64,000 bases of DNA from positions 167,181 through 231,180 of the forward strand of contig SFEG01000001.1 in the NCBI GenBank assembly GCA_004558025.1, given 5' to 3'. A model generated the notes under the pieces. The model ran no database searches, had not been told where the DNA came from, and worked only from the letters and a program-made list of their open reading frames with translations. The position numbers and the translations under genes are program-made. The DNA comes from Clostridiales bacterium. Its GTDB lineage: Bacteria; Bacillota; Clostridia; Oscillospirales; Oscillospiraceae. Below are positions 25,392 to 35,361 of the stretch, one piece after another (the first letter of the stretch is position 1; each line of letters starts with the position of its first letter).

Positions 25392-26621
25392 TCATCCGTA
25401 TATCCATGCGTTCGGCAGGTAACGGCAGGTTATGGCGGGGTTTGAGCATTTTGTTACATACTCGCCGTCGTACCACATAACGGCGCTCGTCCCGCCGTCC
25501 ATATTCATGGCCTGGTACGCATCATAGCCAATGAGTATCTCCGTGACATCGGGCAGGCCGATGCCGAGCGAGCGCCCGACGAGGCGGCCTTCGATAATGA
25601 GCATCATGACATCACCGTCTTTGGACTGAGCCACGGCCGAGCGCGGCTGGATGGAGCGGAAGCCCGTCTGCTGATCGATGAGCGCCTTGCCGTCTACTAT
25701 GAGAGCCGGCTGAAACTCGACCGCATCTCTGACATCGGAGCTTATACTCGTGTCCGCATCGACTATGTACATTTTATCATCAGACCTGAACTCAACGCGC
25801 TTTCTGCCGTAGGTTACATGGGCGCCGTACTCCTTGCCCTCGCATATGGCGAGGCCGTCGACGGTACCGCCGTTGCCGCCGCCGTCGGGATCGTAGAAGC
25901 CGCTGGCGTTTATACCAATGATGCCCTTGCAGCGGGGAACAAAATCCTCAAGCAGCTCGCCGTAGCCGCCGATATGCTCGGCCGCGCAGCAGCGCATTTT
26001 TGAAGCGTCCTTGAGTATGGCAAGCACGCCCTGATAGCCCGAGCCCTTTATGCGAACGAGCAGTACACCCTTTTTCGCGTTTACGGCGAGCACCTGGTCG
26101 CCCTGCTTTGTTTTGATGGTCGTTCCGTCGTCGTCAAGCCCCGCCTCATTTATGTCGATTGACATGAGGTCTGTCTTCTTATACTCGGGGTGAGCCTTCA
26201 GATAGGATTCAAACGAGGCCTTGTCGATCTCGTCAAAAAGCTCATAGAAGCTGTCGTCATCCTTTTCCTCGATCTTGTGCTTCCACTCGCTCTCGATGCC
26301 CTTCTGCTCCTCCGTTGCGCTGTTTACCCTGTTCATGACCTCGGCGATCACGTCATCGGGGAAAAACATCTCGGCCAGCCAATGGTGGCTCATAGTCTGC
26401 ATGGCGGTTTCGATATACGCGTCGCGCAGGTTCTTTATAAACGGGATGTTTGTGTACACGACAAAGGTGTAAAGTCCGGCGAGTACGGCAACGATGGCAA
26501 AAAAGATGATAAAGCCCTTTTTGCGCTTTGCAGCCTTCTTTTTCTTTTTTGCCTTGCGAACTCTGTCGTCGGCAGAGCTTGCAGCCGCGCGCTCACGCAC
26601 GGGCTCGGGCCGGACATACAC
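25392..26621 (-). CDS. Membrane-anchored phosphodiester glycosidase (NAGPA domain)
   Basis: 409 aa from a GTG at 26621. A basic cytoplasmic N-terminus with KKKKKAAKRKK (about 25-35) and one membrane helix (about 36-58) come first, then an extracellular part. The C-terminal NAGPA domain shows GINASGFYDPDGGGNGG near 238, LIIEGRLVGRS near 345 and MNMDGGTSAVMWYDG near 378. Related proteins hydrolyse sugar-1-phosphodiesters or act on wall/exopolysaccharide; the substrate is unknown here. The GTG has no clear ribosome-binding site. The frame stays open another 50 codons to a TAG near 26774, with AAGGA placed 7 nt before an in-frame ATA at 26714. Confidence 0.82.
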   Translation of the reverse strand: MYVRPEPVRERAAASSADDRVRKAKKKKKAAKRKKGFIIFFAIVAVLAGLYTFVVYTNIPFIKNLRDAYIETAMQTMSHHWLAEMFFPDDVIAEVMNRVNSATEEQKGIESEWKHKIEEKDDDSFYELFDEIDKASFESYLKAHPEYKKTDLMSIDINEAGLDDDGTTIKTKQGDQVLAVNAKKGVLLVRIKGSGYQGVLAILKDASKMRCCAAEHIGGYGELLEDFVPRCKGIIGINASGFYDPDGGGNGGTVDGLAICEGKEYGAHVTYGRKRVEFRSDDKMYIVDADTSISSDVRDAVEFQPALIVDGKALIDQQTGFRSIQPRSAVAQSKDGDVMMLIIEGRLVGRSLGIGLPDVTEILIGYDAYQAMNMDGGTSAVMWYDGEYVTKCSNPAITCRYLPNAWIYG

Positions 26622-26778
26622 GGGCTCTTCGAGCTCGGCCTTTTTAGGTGCGGGCTTTGCCCTGCCTGACGATGTGCCCGTATGCCTTGTTGATTTTGAA
26701 CTGAATATTTTTATGGAAGCTTCCTTCTTTCTCTTTATGCTGACACTTAGACGTCTAAGCTTTGCAAATGTTTCCTAT

Positions 26779-29700
26779 TTAAAAGCCTTCGAACAGATTT
26801 ATCTGCGAGCTTTCCGGCATTTCGCCGAACGCTCCCATGCGGCGCAGGATTTCAAGGTGAGTCGTGCTGACCTTGGGGCAGGCGGCGCTGACCTCCTCGA
26901 CGGATATGTAGGTCTGTCCGTTTTTGGTGCAGTTTTCAAGGTCTACAGCCGCTGTTTCGCCAAGTCCCGCTATCGCGACGAAGGGCGGACGCAGCCGACC
27001 GTCATCGGTTATCTTGAATTTCGTCGCGCTCGATTCATATAGATCGATCGGCGCAAAATTGAAGCCGCGCATGTAAAACTCATATACCGATTCAAGCGTT
27101 GTGAGTATGCTGTCCTCGTTGGCGGTAGCATCCTCCTTCTGACGCAGATCATATATCTTGCGGCGCACTTCGTCAACCCCGGTCGTCATCATTTCCGCAT
27201 CAAAGCTGTTTTTCTGACTGCGGCGGTAGAAATACGCGCTGTAAAACGCCAAAGGCTCATGTACCTTGAACCAGGCTATTCGGAATGCCATCATGACATA
27301 GGCGACCGCGTGCGCCTTCGGGAAGAGATAGGCGATCTTGCGGCAGGACTCGATGTACCAGTCGGGCACATCGAGCGTACGCATCTGCGCCTCGGCATCA
27401 CCGGGAAACTCGCCGCTTTTTTTGACCTTGCCCTTTCGCACCGCCTCCATAGTCTTGAACGCGAGCGAGGGCTCCATTCCCTTTTGTATGAGATAGAGCA
27501 TTATATCGTCTCGGCAGCCGACGGTCTCGTTGACCGTTGCTATGCCGTTAACGATGAGGTCGCGGATATTGCCCGCCCAGACGTCGGTACCGTGCGAGAA
27601 GCCGGACAGACGAACGAGCGTATCAAACTGCGTTGGCTGCGTATCGACGAGCATCTGGCGCGTAAAGCCAGTGCCGAACTCCGGAATGCCGATGCTGCCG
27701 GTCTTGCCGATGATATCGTCGTCATCCGGGAGTCCCAAAACGGTCGGCGTCGTGAATATCTTCATCGTATCGGGATCCGACAGCAGTATCTCCCGGGCGT
27801 TAACGCCCGTTGCATCCTCAAGCATGCGGATCATGGTCGGGTCATCGTGACCCAGCTCGTCAAGCTTTAAGAGGTTTGACTCCATGCAGTGATATTCAAA
27901 ATGTGTCGTGACTATGCCGCTCTTGGGATCGTCCGCCGGATGCTGCACGGGGCAGAAATCCGTAACGTCCATATCCTGCGGTATGACGACAAGGCCGCCG
28001 GGGTGCTGACCCGTTGTGCGCTTAACGCCGACGAGTCCTTTTGCAAGACGATTCTCCTCGACCTTTGTGACCTTTATGCCGCGCTCCTCGAGATATTTTT
28101 TGACGTAGCCGTAGGCTGTCTTTTCGGCGAGAGTGCCGATGGTACCGGCGCGGAAAACATGATCCGAGCCGAAGAGCTCTTCGGTGTATTTATGCGCCTG
28201 AGCCTGATACTCGCCGGAGAAGTTGAGGTCGATATCGGGCGTTTTCTCATTTCCCGGGAAACCGAGGAAAGTCTCGAACGGGATATCGAAGCCGTCCTGC
28301 CGCATGAGCGTTCCGCACTCGGGGCAGTTTTTCGGCGGCATATCCGCTCCGCAGCCGTACGAGCCGTCGGTTATGAACTCCGAGTGCTTGCACTTGGGGC
28401 AGACATAGTGCGGCGGCAGCGAGTTTACCTCGGTAATGCCGGACATGTATGCAACAATCGACGAGCCGACTGAGCCTCGTGAGCCGACAAGGTAGCCGTG
28501 CTCAAGCGAGTTTTGGACGAGCTTCTGCGCCGACATGTAAATGACATCATAGTTATGGTCAAGGATCGTCGTAAGCTCCGTGTCAACGCGGGATTTGACG
28601 ATCTCGGGCGGGTTTTCGCCGTAGATCTCTGTCATCTTGCCGTAGACGAGGTCGCGCAGATCACGCGCGGAGTTTTCGATTTTAGGCGGATACAGATCCT
28701 TCGGCAGAAGCTCTATATCGTCGACCATATCCGCAATTGCACGCGGATTTTTAATTACGACCTCGCGCGCCGTCTCATCACCGAGATAATCGAACTCCTT
28801 GAGCATCTCGTCGGTCGTGCGGAAGAATATCGGGCAGCCGCGGTCGGCGTCGGAGAATTTCTTCGCCGCCTGGAGTATCTTGCGGTACTGCTCGTCCTCG
28901 GCATCGAGAAAATGCACATCGCTTGCGGCAATAACGGGCTTACCCAGCTGACGGCCGATCTCGAGTATGCGGCGGTTATAGTCCTGCAAAACGGTGATAT
29001 CGCTGACAACGCCGTTATCGACAAGAAAGCCGTTATTGCCCAGAGGCTGAATTTCAAGATAATCGTAAAACGACGCTATGCGCCTGAGCTCGGAATCGCT
29101 CGCTCCGTGCATGACCGCGCCGTACAGCTCGCCCATTCCGCAGGCAGAACCTATAAGCAGTCCCTCGCGGTGCTTAATGAGCAGACTTTTCGGCATGGTC
29201 GGGGTCTTGTAGAAATATTTAAGATACGACTGCGATACGAGCTCGTACAGGTTTTTAAGGCCTGTCTTATTCTTTACGAGCAGTATCATATGCCGCGATT
29301 TCGTGAGATCTGCTGGCTTTATGCGGGCGTAGACCTCCTGAATGTCATTTACGGTCTTTGCCCCCTGCTGCGCGAGCATGGGGAGGAATCTTCCCATTAT
29401 GCGCGCGACGACGAGCGCGTCGTCCGAGGCGCGGTGGTGATTGAATTCCGGCAGGCTCAGTCGGTTTGACACGATATCGAGCTTATGGCGCTTTAAGTCG
29501 GGCAAAAGCGCGTGAGACAGCGCGAGCGTGTCAAGATATACAGGCTCAAACTCAATTCCGCTGCGGGCTGCCGCTGCGGACATGAAGCCCGTATCAAAAT
29601 CCGCGTTATGCGCAACTATAGGTCTGTCGCCGACAAATTCCAAAAAGCTTCTCATTGCCTCGGCTTCGCTCGGTGCGCCCTTGACATCGCGGTCGGTTAT

Positions 29701-30777
29701 GCCGGTCAGCTGTGTTATCTCGGCCGGGATGTGCATGCCGGGATCGACGAAGGTGTTGAACGTCTCCTTGATCTCGTTCCCGGCGTAGATGACGGCACCG
29801 ATCTCGGTCATGCGGTCAGAGCCCGCATTCAGGCCGGTCGTTTCGATATCGAAGGCGACCATCTCGTCATTCATATCTCTGTCGCTGCTGCCGTGCACGG
29901 CAAGGCTGCCGTCCATGTCGTTTACGAAATAGCACTCGCATCCGTAGATTATCTTGACACCGTGCTTTTTTCCGGCCTTCCACATATCCGGGAAGGCCTG
30001 CAGAACGCCGTGGTCTGTCACGGCAATGGCCGGATGCCCCCAATAGGCTGCACGCTTCACGATAGCGGCAGGATCGGTGAGCGCATCCAGCGCCGAAAAG
30101 CGGGTGTGCACATGCAGCTCGACGCGCTTTTCCTCGGCATTATCGGGACGTATGTATTTTTTGCCAACGGTGATGTCCTTCGGTTCAAGGACTATATCCT
30201 CATCATAGCGGCTGTAGGTCACAAAGCCGTTTATTATCAGGTGGTCGCCGACATTTATCTTATTTATTATGGACTGATCGTCCTCGGCTCGGAGGAATTT
30301 TATTACCCTTATAGAGCCCGTGAGGTCGGTAATATCAAAGCTGAGCATTGCGCCGTCGCGCTTTTTGAGCTTGCGGCTTGTTATCTCAAACACGTCACCC
30401 TCAATTGCTACCCGCCCCGAGTCCTGATTTAGTTCACCCATCGGGGTCGGCGTTTTTTTGATACTATGCCCCATGAGCACCTTGCCGTTTCCGCCGGAGG
30501 GCGCCGCAGACGCTGCGGATACGCTTGCCGCCTTTTTAATCTCGGGGCTGTCGGCAATTATGCTGACACTCAGCCCGTAATCGGCGCGGAGAGCCGAGCA
30601 GATGGCATCGAGTTCTGCCGGCGCAGGAGTTTTTGTAAAATGCGCACGGATGCTCATAGTTCCAGCCTCGAGGCTTATTTCGACATCCGTCACATATGCT
30701 TTTTCAAGGCCGCCGCAGCTTGATGCGTGGCTCGCGGCACCCGGGAATATCTCAAGAAATGAAGTATGTTCGCTCAA
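26779..30777 (-). CDS. polC: DNA polymerase III alpha subunit, Gram-positive type (PolC)
   Basis: Main replicative polymerase of low-GC Gram-positives. 1332 aa: an N-terminal region, an OB fold (about 120-215), PHP part 1 with HVHTRFSALDAL near 226, and the inserted DEDDh 3'-5' exonuclease (FDIETTGLNAGSDRMTEIG near 313, HNADFDTGF near 395). PHP part 2 follows, then the zinc-binding stretch (CPKCKHSE, CPECG near 790) and the polymerase core with PDIDLNFSGE near 845. Slightly shorter than the common 1,430 aa, mainly at the N-terminus. It follows ispG with one base between. Confidence 0.97.
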   Translation of the reverse strand: MSEHTSFLEIFPGAASHASSCGGLEKAYVTDVEISLEAGTMSIRAHFTKTPAPAELDAICSALRADYGLSVSIIADSPEIKKAASVSAASAAPSGGNGKVLMGHSIKKTPTPMGELNQDSGRVAIEGDVFEITSRKLKKRDGAMLSFDITDLTGSIRVIKFLRAEDDQSIINKINVGDHLIINGFVTYSRYDEDIVLEPKDITVGKKYIRPDNAEEKRVELHVHTRFSALDALTDPAAIVKRAAYWGHPAIAVTDHGVLQAFPDMWKAGKKHGVKIIYGCECYFVNDMDGSLAVHGSSDRDMNDEMVAFDIETTGLNAGSDRMTEIGAVIYAGNEIKETFNTFVDPGMHIPAEITQLTGITDRDVKGAPSEAEAMRSFLEFVGDRPIVAHNADFDTGFMSAAAARSGIEFEPVYLDTLALSHALLPDLKRHKLDIVSNRLSLPEFNHHRASDDALVVARIMGRFLPMLAQQGAKTVNDIQEVYARIKPADLTKSRHMILLVKNKTGLKNLYELVSQSYLKYFYKTPTMPKSLLIKHREGLLIGSACGMGELYGAVMHGASDSELRRIASFYDYLEIQPLGNNGFLVDNGVVSDITVLQDYNRRILEIGRQLGKPVIAASDVHFLDAEDEQYRKILQAAKKFSDADRGCPIFFRTTDEMLKEFDYLGDETAREVVIKNPRAIADMVDDIELLPKDLYPPKIENSARDLRDLVYGKMTEIYGENPPEIVKSRVDTELTTILDHNYDVIYMSAQKLVQNSLEHGYLVGSRGSVGSSIVAYMSGITEVNSLPPHYVCPKCKHSEFITDGSYGCGADMPPKNCPECGTLMRQDGFDIPFETFLGFPGNEKTPDIDLNFSGEYQAQAHKYTEELFGSDHVFRAGTIGTLAEKTAYGYVKKYLEERGIKVTKVEENRLAKGLVGVKRTTGQHPGGLVVIPQDMDVTDFCPVQHPADDPKSGIVTTHFEYHCMESNLLKLDELGHDDPTMIRMLEDATGVNAREILLSDPDTMKIFTTPTVLGLPDDDDIIGKTGSIGIPEFGTGFTRQMLVDTQPTQFDTLVRLSGFSHGTDVWAGNIRDLIVNGIATVNETVGCRDDIMLYLIQKGMEPSLAFKTMEAVRKGKVKKSGEFPGDAEAQMRTLDVPDWYIESCRKIAYLFPKAHAVAYVMMAFRIAWFKVHEPLAFYSAYFYRRSQKNSFDAEMMTTGVDEVRRKIYDLRQKEDATANEDSILTTLESVYEFYMRGFNFAPIDLYESSATKFKITDDGRLRPPFVAIAGLGETAAVDLENCTKNGQTYISVEEVSAACPKVSTTHLEILRRMGAFGEMPESSQINLFEGF

Positions 30778-30778
30778 T

Positions 30779-31840
30779 TTAACTGTCCTTTTCTATAAGG
30801 TCTATGAGTGCATCGCACAGGCGGTCATACGGGTATGTACCCAAGACCTCGCCATGCTTGAACAGCAGGCCGCAATCCTTGCCTCCGGCTATGCCGTAAT
30901 CGGCCTCTCTCGCCTCTCCCGGACCATTTACGACACAGCCCATGACGGCAACTGTAATATCCTTGTCGATACCGGAAATGCGTTTTTCGACCTCGTTCGC
31001 GAGTGATATGAGGTCGATATTCGTTCTACCGCAGGTCGGGCAGGATACCAGCCTGATACCCCGGCGCAGTCCGGCAGCCTTGAGTATGGCAATCGCTGCC
31101 TTGATCTCCTCCACGGGGTCTGCCGTGAGCGATACACGCACGGTATCGCCTATGCCCTCGCCCAGGAGCGTTCCTATGCCGACGGCGGACTGTATCGTTC
31201 CGTTCCAGGCCGTTCCCGTTTCGGTAACGCCGACGTGCAGCGGATATTTAAGCTCATTTGACGCAAGCCTGTACGCCGCTATCGTCAGCGGAACGGACGA
31301 CGATTTCATCGATATGCAGATATCGTCAAAGTCGTATTTATTAAGAAGCTCGATGTGCCTTTTTGCGCTTTCGAGCATTGCCTCCGGGCAGGGGTGCCCG
31401 TATTTTTCGAGCAGCGGCTTTTCGAGGCTTCCTGCGTTTACGCCGATGCGGATGGGTATGCCCCTCTCTCGGCACGCGGCCGCTACCTTGCGGACATTCT
31501 CCTCGCTGCCGATGTTGCCCGGATTTATGCGGATCTTATCTATTCCACGCTCTGCAACGGCAAGCGCCAAACGATAGTCAAAGTGGATATCCGCAACAAG
31601 CGGCATGTCAGTCTGCTTTTTAATTTCCGGTATGGCCTCGGCCGCTGCCATATCTGGTATGGCAAGGCGCACGATCTCGCATCCGGCAGCGCGCAGACGT
31701 TTTATCTGCCCGACCGTCGCCGTTACATCGTGCGTCTTTGTATTGCACATCGACTGAACGGAGACGGGCGCGAGAGCGCCTATCTTCACCCCGCCGACGG
31801 AAATTTGCTCGGTTTTCTTTCTTTCGAACATTATGCTCAC
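30779..31840 (-). CDS. ispG: (E)-4-hydroxy-3-methylbut-2-enyl-diphosphate synthase
   Basis: [4Fe-4S] enzyme of the MEP isoprenoid pathway converting MEcPP to HMBPP. 353 aa, starting GVKIGALAPVSVQSMCNTKT near 17. Cluster cysteines are in SCPTCGRTN (near 268) and MGCVVNGPGEA (near 306); KIRINPGNIG near 104 is also conserved. The GTG start at 31840 overlaps the rseP stop; an ATG at 31831 is an alternative. It acts two steps from dxr, which is in the same operon. Confidence 0.97.
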   Translation of the reverse strand: MSIMFERKKTEQISVGGVKIGALAPVSVQSMCNTKTHDVTATVGQIKRLRAAGCEIVRLAIPDMAAAEAIPEIKKQTDMPLVADIHFDYRLALAVAERGIDKIRINPGNIGSEENVRKVAAACRERGIPIRIGVNAGSLEKPLLEKYGHPCPEAMLESAKRHIELLNKYDFDDICISMKSSSVPLTIAAYRLASNELKYPLHVGVTETGTAWNGTIQSAVGIGTLLGEGIGDTVRVSLTADPVEEIKAAIAILKAAGLRRGIRLVSCPTCGRTNIDLISLANEVEKRISGIDKDITVAVMGCVVNGPGEAREADYGIAGGKDCGLLFKHGEVLGTYPYDRLCDALIDLIEKDS

Positions 31841-32880
31841 CCCGTTATGAGTCTGGCTATGTCGTTATACATTATAAATCCCATCAGCAGCAGGAGCAGC
31901 ACCATGCCGCCGGCGTGGATATAGCCCTCGTACTTGGGATCAAGCTTTTTCTTCGTTATTGCTTCGATAATGACCGTTACTATCATCAAAAATACTCTGC
32001 CGCCGTCAAGTGCCGGTATCGGCAGCATGTTCATTATTGCAAGGTTAATGGCTATGAAGGCCGAGAAATACAGCATGCTGTACATTGCGTCGGCCGTGCT
32101 CGCGGCAGAGCTGCCCGCCTCGTTCATCATATCGACTATTCCGACGGGTCCCGCCATATCGTCAACGCCGACTGCGCCGTGGATAAGGTCACCGAGTCCG
32201 AGCCAGACAAGGCGCGAAAATTCCTTGGCCGTGTTCCAGACATACTCAAGCTTCACGCCGAACGTGGCCTTTTCAATGCCCCAGACGAAGCCGTATTTGA
32301 GTCCCTGCTCGCTTTCAATGGTCGGAACGAGCTTCATATCATTAAACTCGACCTTCTGCCCGTCGCGCAGCATGACGATATCGTAAACGCCGTTTCCGCG
32401 CTCAAGGAACATCGAAACGTCGCTTATGAGGTATATCCTGTTGCCGTCAATGCTGTAAAACTCATCACCGGCCTGAAATGTCTCCGGCGTATTATATTGG
32501 CATCCGTCAAGAAAATCCGTGATTATAGGGGCTCTGAAGGCTTCCGCTCCGCCGTACATGATGACGATCAATATAACGCCGAGCAGGAAATTCATGAACG
32601 AGCCTGCGCACAGGATGAGAAAGCGCTTCCAAAAGCTCTGATTGGGAAATGCGCGGGGATCCTGCGATTCCTCGTCCTCGCCCATGGCGCAGAAGCCGCC
32701 TATGGGGAGAATGCGCAGCGAATACAGCGTCTCTCCCCTTTGCTTTTTGATTATTGCCGGTCCCATGCCTATCGAAAATTCATCCACGCGCACGCCGCAG
32801 GCCTTGGCCGTTGCGAAGTGGCCGAATTCGTGGATGGCGATAAGCACGCCGAACATTATTATTGCGATAACGATATACAT
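31837..32880 (-). CDS. rseP: Site-2 intramembrane metalloprotease RseP
   Basis: Multi-pass zinc protease that cuts membrane-bound anti-sigma factors and signal-peptide remnants. 347 aa: first membrane helix with HEFGHFATAKACGV (about 17-30) supplies the zinc ligands and catalytic Glu, a PDZ domain follows (about 110-170), and PALDGGRVFLMIV near 293 gives the third ligand Asp. Its neighbours dxr, ispG and polC are conserved in Firmicutes. The start shares one base with the dxr stop. Confidence 0.95.
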   Translation of the reverse strand: MYIVIAIIMFGVLIAIHEFGHFATAKACGVRVDEFSIGMGPAIIKKQRGETLYSLRILPIGGFCAMGEDEESQDPRAFPNQSFWKRFLILCAGSFMNFLLGVILIVIMYGGAEAFRAPIITDFLDGCQYNTPETFQAGDEFYSIDGNRIYLISDVSMFLERGNGVYDIVMLRDGQKVEFNDMKLVPTIESEQGLKYGFVWGIEKATFGVKLEYVWNTAKEFSRLVWLGLGDLIHGAVGVDDMAGPVGIVDMMNEAGSSAASTADAMYSMLYFSAFIAINLAIMNMLPIPALDGGRVFLMIVTVIIEAITKKKLDPKYEGYIHAGGMVLLLLLMGFIMYNDIARLITG

Positions 32881-34025
32881 TAGGAAAAATGCTCCCTGAC
32901 AAATACTCTTGCCTGCTCGTCGGCAGCAAGTACAGCCTCAAGGTCGGGCTTATTAACTATTTCTATGCTCTCTACCGCCCGCAAAGCACAATCATAGATC
33001 CGATTATAACCGAGACGGTGATTCAAAAACATTGCGACAGCGACCTCATTTGCCGCACTCATGATGCACGGAGCCGTTCCGCCGCGGCGCGCGCAGTCCA
33101 TCGCGAGCTTCAGGCACGGCGTTTTTTCATAGTCGGGCGCTTCGAAGGTCATGTCCTTCATCGCGTAGAAATCAAGGTGCGCAAAAGGCGACGCCTTACG
33201 CTCTGGATAGGTCATCGCAAGCTGTATCGGCAGTCCCATATCGGGAACGCCGAGCTGGGCTATGACCGTTCCGTCGACGAGCTCGACCATGGAATGGACA
33301 ATGCTCTGCGGGTGCACCACGACCTGTATATCGTCGGGCGTCACGCCGAAAAGGTGCATGGCCTCGATAAACTCAAGTCCCTTGTTCATCATCGTCGCGG
33401 AGTCGACGGATATCTTCGCGCCCATGCTCCAGTTCGGGTGCTTTACAGCCTGTTCGGGCGTTACACCTTCAAGCTCCGCGCGGCTTTTGCCTCTGAAGGG
33501 GCCGCCGCTGCCTGTGAGCAGGATCTTTTTAAGCTCGCCGGGCTTTCTGCCCATAAGACACTGAAAGATAGCCGAATGTTCAGAATCGACAGGAACTATC
33601 TCCGCTCCCGCGGCCTTAGCAGCGGGCATGACTATCTCGCCCGCGCAAACGAGCGTTTCCTTATTTGCAAGCGCTATGCGCTTTTTTTCGCTTATCGCGG
33701 CAAGCGTCGGGCGCAGTCCGACAGAGCCGGAAACGGCGGTGACTACGCAGTCGGCCTCGGGAAGCGTCGCGGCCTCGATGAGTCCCTGCATTCCGCTGCC
33801 GACGCGAATGTCGGTATCGGCAAGGCGAATTTTCAGCTCATTTGCCGCATTTTCGTCAAATATTGCAACAAATTGGGGCTTTAGTTCCCTCGCCTGCTGT
33901 TCAACCAGGTCTATTTTTTTATTTGCCGTCAGCGCAACTACGGGAACGCCGAGATGCTTTGCCGCGGCAATACTCTGGCGGCCTATCGAACCCGTCGAGC
34001 CGAGAATGGATACGGCTTTTATCAT
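32880..34025 (-). CDS. dxr: 1-deoxy-D-xylulose 5-phosphate reductoisomerase
   Basis: NADPH-dependent second step of the MEP pathway, producing MEP from DXP. 381 aa with the nucleotide-binding LGSTGSIGRQS at 8-18, ALANKETLVCAGE near 118, and the metal/substrate motif VPVDSEHSAIFQCL near 144-157. MNKGLEFIEAMHLFG near 212 closes the active site. Its start overlaps the uppS stop (ATGA). A cdsA gene, common between uppS and dxr, is missing here. Confidence 0.97.
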   Translation of the reverse strand: MIKAVSILGSTGSIGRQSIAAAKHLGVPVVALTANKKIDLVEQQARELKPQFVAIFDENAANELKIRLADTDIRVGSGMQGLIEAATLPEADCVVTAVSGSVGLRPTLAAISEKKRIALANKETLVCAGEIVMPAAKAAGAEIVPVDSEHSAIFQCLMGRKPGELKKILLTGSGGPFRGKSRAELEGVTPEQAVKHPNWSMGAKISVDSATMMNKGLEFIEAMHLFGVTPDDIQVVVHPQSIVHSMVELVDGTVIAQLGVPDMGLPIQLAMTYPERKASPFAHLDFYAMKDMTFEAPDYEKTPCLKLAMDCARRGGTAPCIMSAANEVAVAMFLNHRLGYNRIYDCALRAVESIEIVNKPDLEAVLAADEQARVFVREHFS

Positions 34026-34765
34026 GGTTTTACACCTCCGAAGCGGCGGTCGCGGTGGTTAAACTCCTCTATCGCCTTGTCAAGCTCCTGCGGAGTGAAG
34101 TCCGGCCAAAGCGTGTCGGTATAATAAAACTCGGAATACGCGCACTGCCACAAGAGGAAATTTGAAAGTCGGTACTCACCGCCGGGGCGGATGATAAGAT
34201 CGGGGTCGGGTATGCCGGCAGAGTACATATAATCCGAGAACATGTCCTCCGTAAGCTCGCCTGTCACCTTCCCCGCCGCGTAATCCTCGGCATAGGCCTG
34301 CGCCGCGCGCACGATCTCCGCTCTGCCGCCGTAGTTTATGCAGATATTTGCCTGAAAGCCCTCGATGGTCTGCGATATCTCGTCGGTCTCGGCGATGAGT
34401 TCCTGAAGATGCGGCGAAAGGCGCGAGATATCTCCAAATACCTTCATGCGGATATTCTTCTTGCGCATATCGCGTATCGCCTCGTGCAGGTACTTATCCA
34501 GCAGCTTCATTATGCCGCCGACCTCTTCCTCCGGGCGCTTCCAGTTTTCTGTTGAAAACGCGTAAACGGTCAGGTACTCTACGCCTATTTTCTTGCAGTA
34601 GGTCGCAATATTCCTGAACGTCTCCGAGCCGGCAAGATGCCCCGCGTTTCGCGGCATGAGGCGCTTTTTTGCCCAGCGGCCGTTGCCGTCGAGTATGATG
34701 GCAATATGGCGAGGGAGGCTACTTGCCTGCTCCCCCGCCGCATCGATGTTTTTATTCTCGCCCAT
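34022..34765 (-). CDS. uppS: Undecaprenyl diphosphate synthase
   Basis: Cis-prenyltransferase making the C55 lipid carrier for peptidoglycan and wall polymers. 247 aa, with IAIILDGNGRWAKKR (about 21-35) holding the catalytic Asp, YLTVYAFSTENWKRP near 64 and LIIRPGGEYRLSNFLLWQCAYSE near 195 onward. In this family GGE/GDx and the Arg pair bind IPP. It starts 2 nt after the frr stop codon. Confidence 0.97.
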   Translation of the reverse strand: MGENKNIDAAGEQASSLPRHIAIILDGNGRWAKKRLMPRNAGHLAGSETFRNIATYCKKIGVEYLTVYAFSTENWKRPEEEVGGIMKLLDKYLHEAIRDMRKKNIRMKVFGDISRLSPHLQELIAETDEISQTIEGFQANICINYGGRAEIVRAAQAYAEDYAAGKVTGELTEDMFSDYMYSAGIPDPDLIIRPGGEYRLSNFLLWQCAYSEFYYTDTLWPDFTPQELDKAIEEFNHRDRRFGGVKP

Positions 34766-34767
34766 GA

Positions 34768-35319
34768 TCAGATCTCGAAAAGTTCCTTTTCCTTTGCCTC
34801 AGCTATTGACTCAACTTCCTTTATATAATCGTCGGTCAGCTTCTGGATATCCTTTTCAATGTCCTTATAGTCGTCCTCGGTGATCTCGGACGCCTTCTGC
34901 TGCTTTTTATATTTATCTATGGCATCACGGCGGATATTTCTGACCGCGACCTTGGACTCTTCACCGTATTTCTTTACCTGCTTTGCAAGCTCCTTGCGGC
35001 GCTCCTCGGTAAGCTGCGGGAATACGAGTCTTATAACTCTGCCGTCGTTCTGGGGATTGATGCCGAGCTCGGATGCGAGAATGGCCTTCTCGATACCCTT
35101 GAGCACGGAAGCATCCCACGGCTGGATCATAAGAGAGCGCGGGTCGGGAACGGAGATGGATGCGACCTGCTGGATGGGGGTGGGTACGCCATAGTAATCG
35201 ACAGTGATCTGATCGAGAACCGCCGCGTTTGCTCTGCCTGCGCGCACGGATGCAAGCTGAGTCTTCAGCACCTCGGCTGTCTTTTTCATTTTGCTTTCGA
35301 TCTCGGGATATTTGGACAT
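34768..35319 (-). CDS. frr: Ribosome recycling factor
   Basis: 183 aa, three-helix-bundle protein that splits post-termination ribosomes with EF-G. It shows LASVRAGRANAAVLDQITVDYYG (positions about 22-44), SIMIQPWD-type SLMIQPWDASVL near 67 and LGINPQNDGRVIRL near 88. AGGAGG lies upstream of the ATG (35331-35326). pyrH-frr-uppS is a conserved block. Confidence 0.97.
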   Translation of the reverse strand: MSKYPEIESKMKKTAEVLKTQLASVRAGRANAAVLDQITVDYYGVPTPIQQVASISVPDPRSLMIQPWDASVLKGIEKAILASELGINPQNDGRVIRLVFPQLTEERRKELAKQVKKYGEESKVAVRNIRRDAIDKYKKQQKASEITEDDYKDIEKDIQKLTDDYIKEVESIAEAKEKELFEI

Positions 35320-35361
35320 GGTATTACCTCCTGAACATTTATATGCGTTGTATTATAAATT

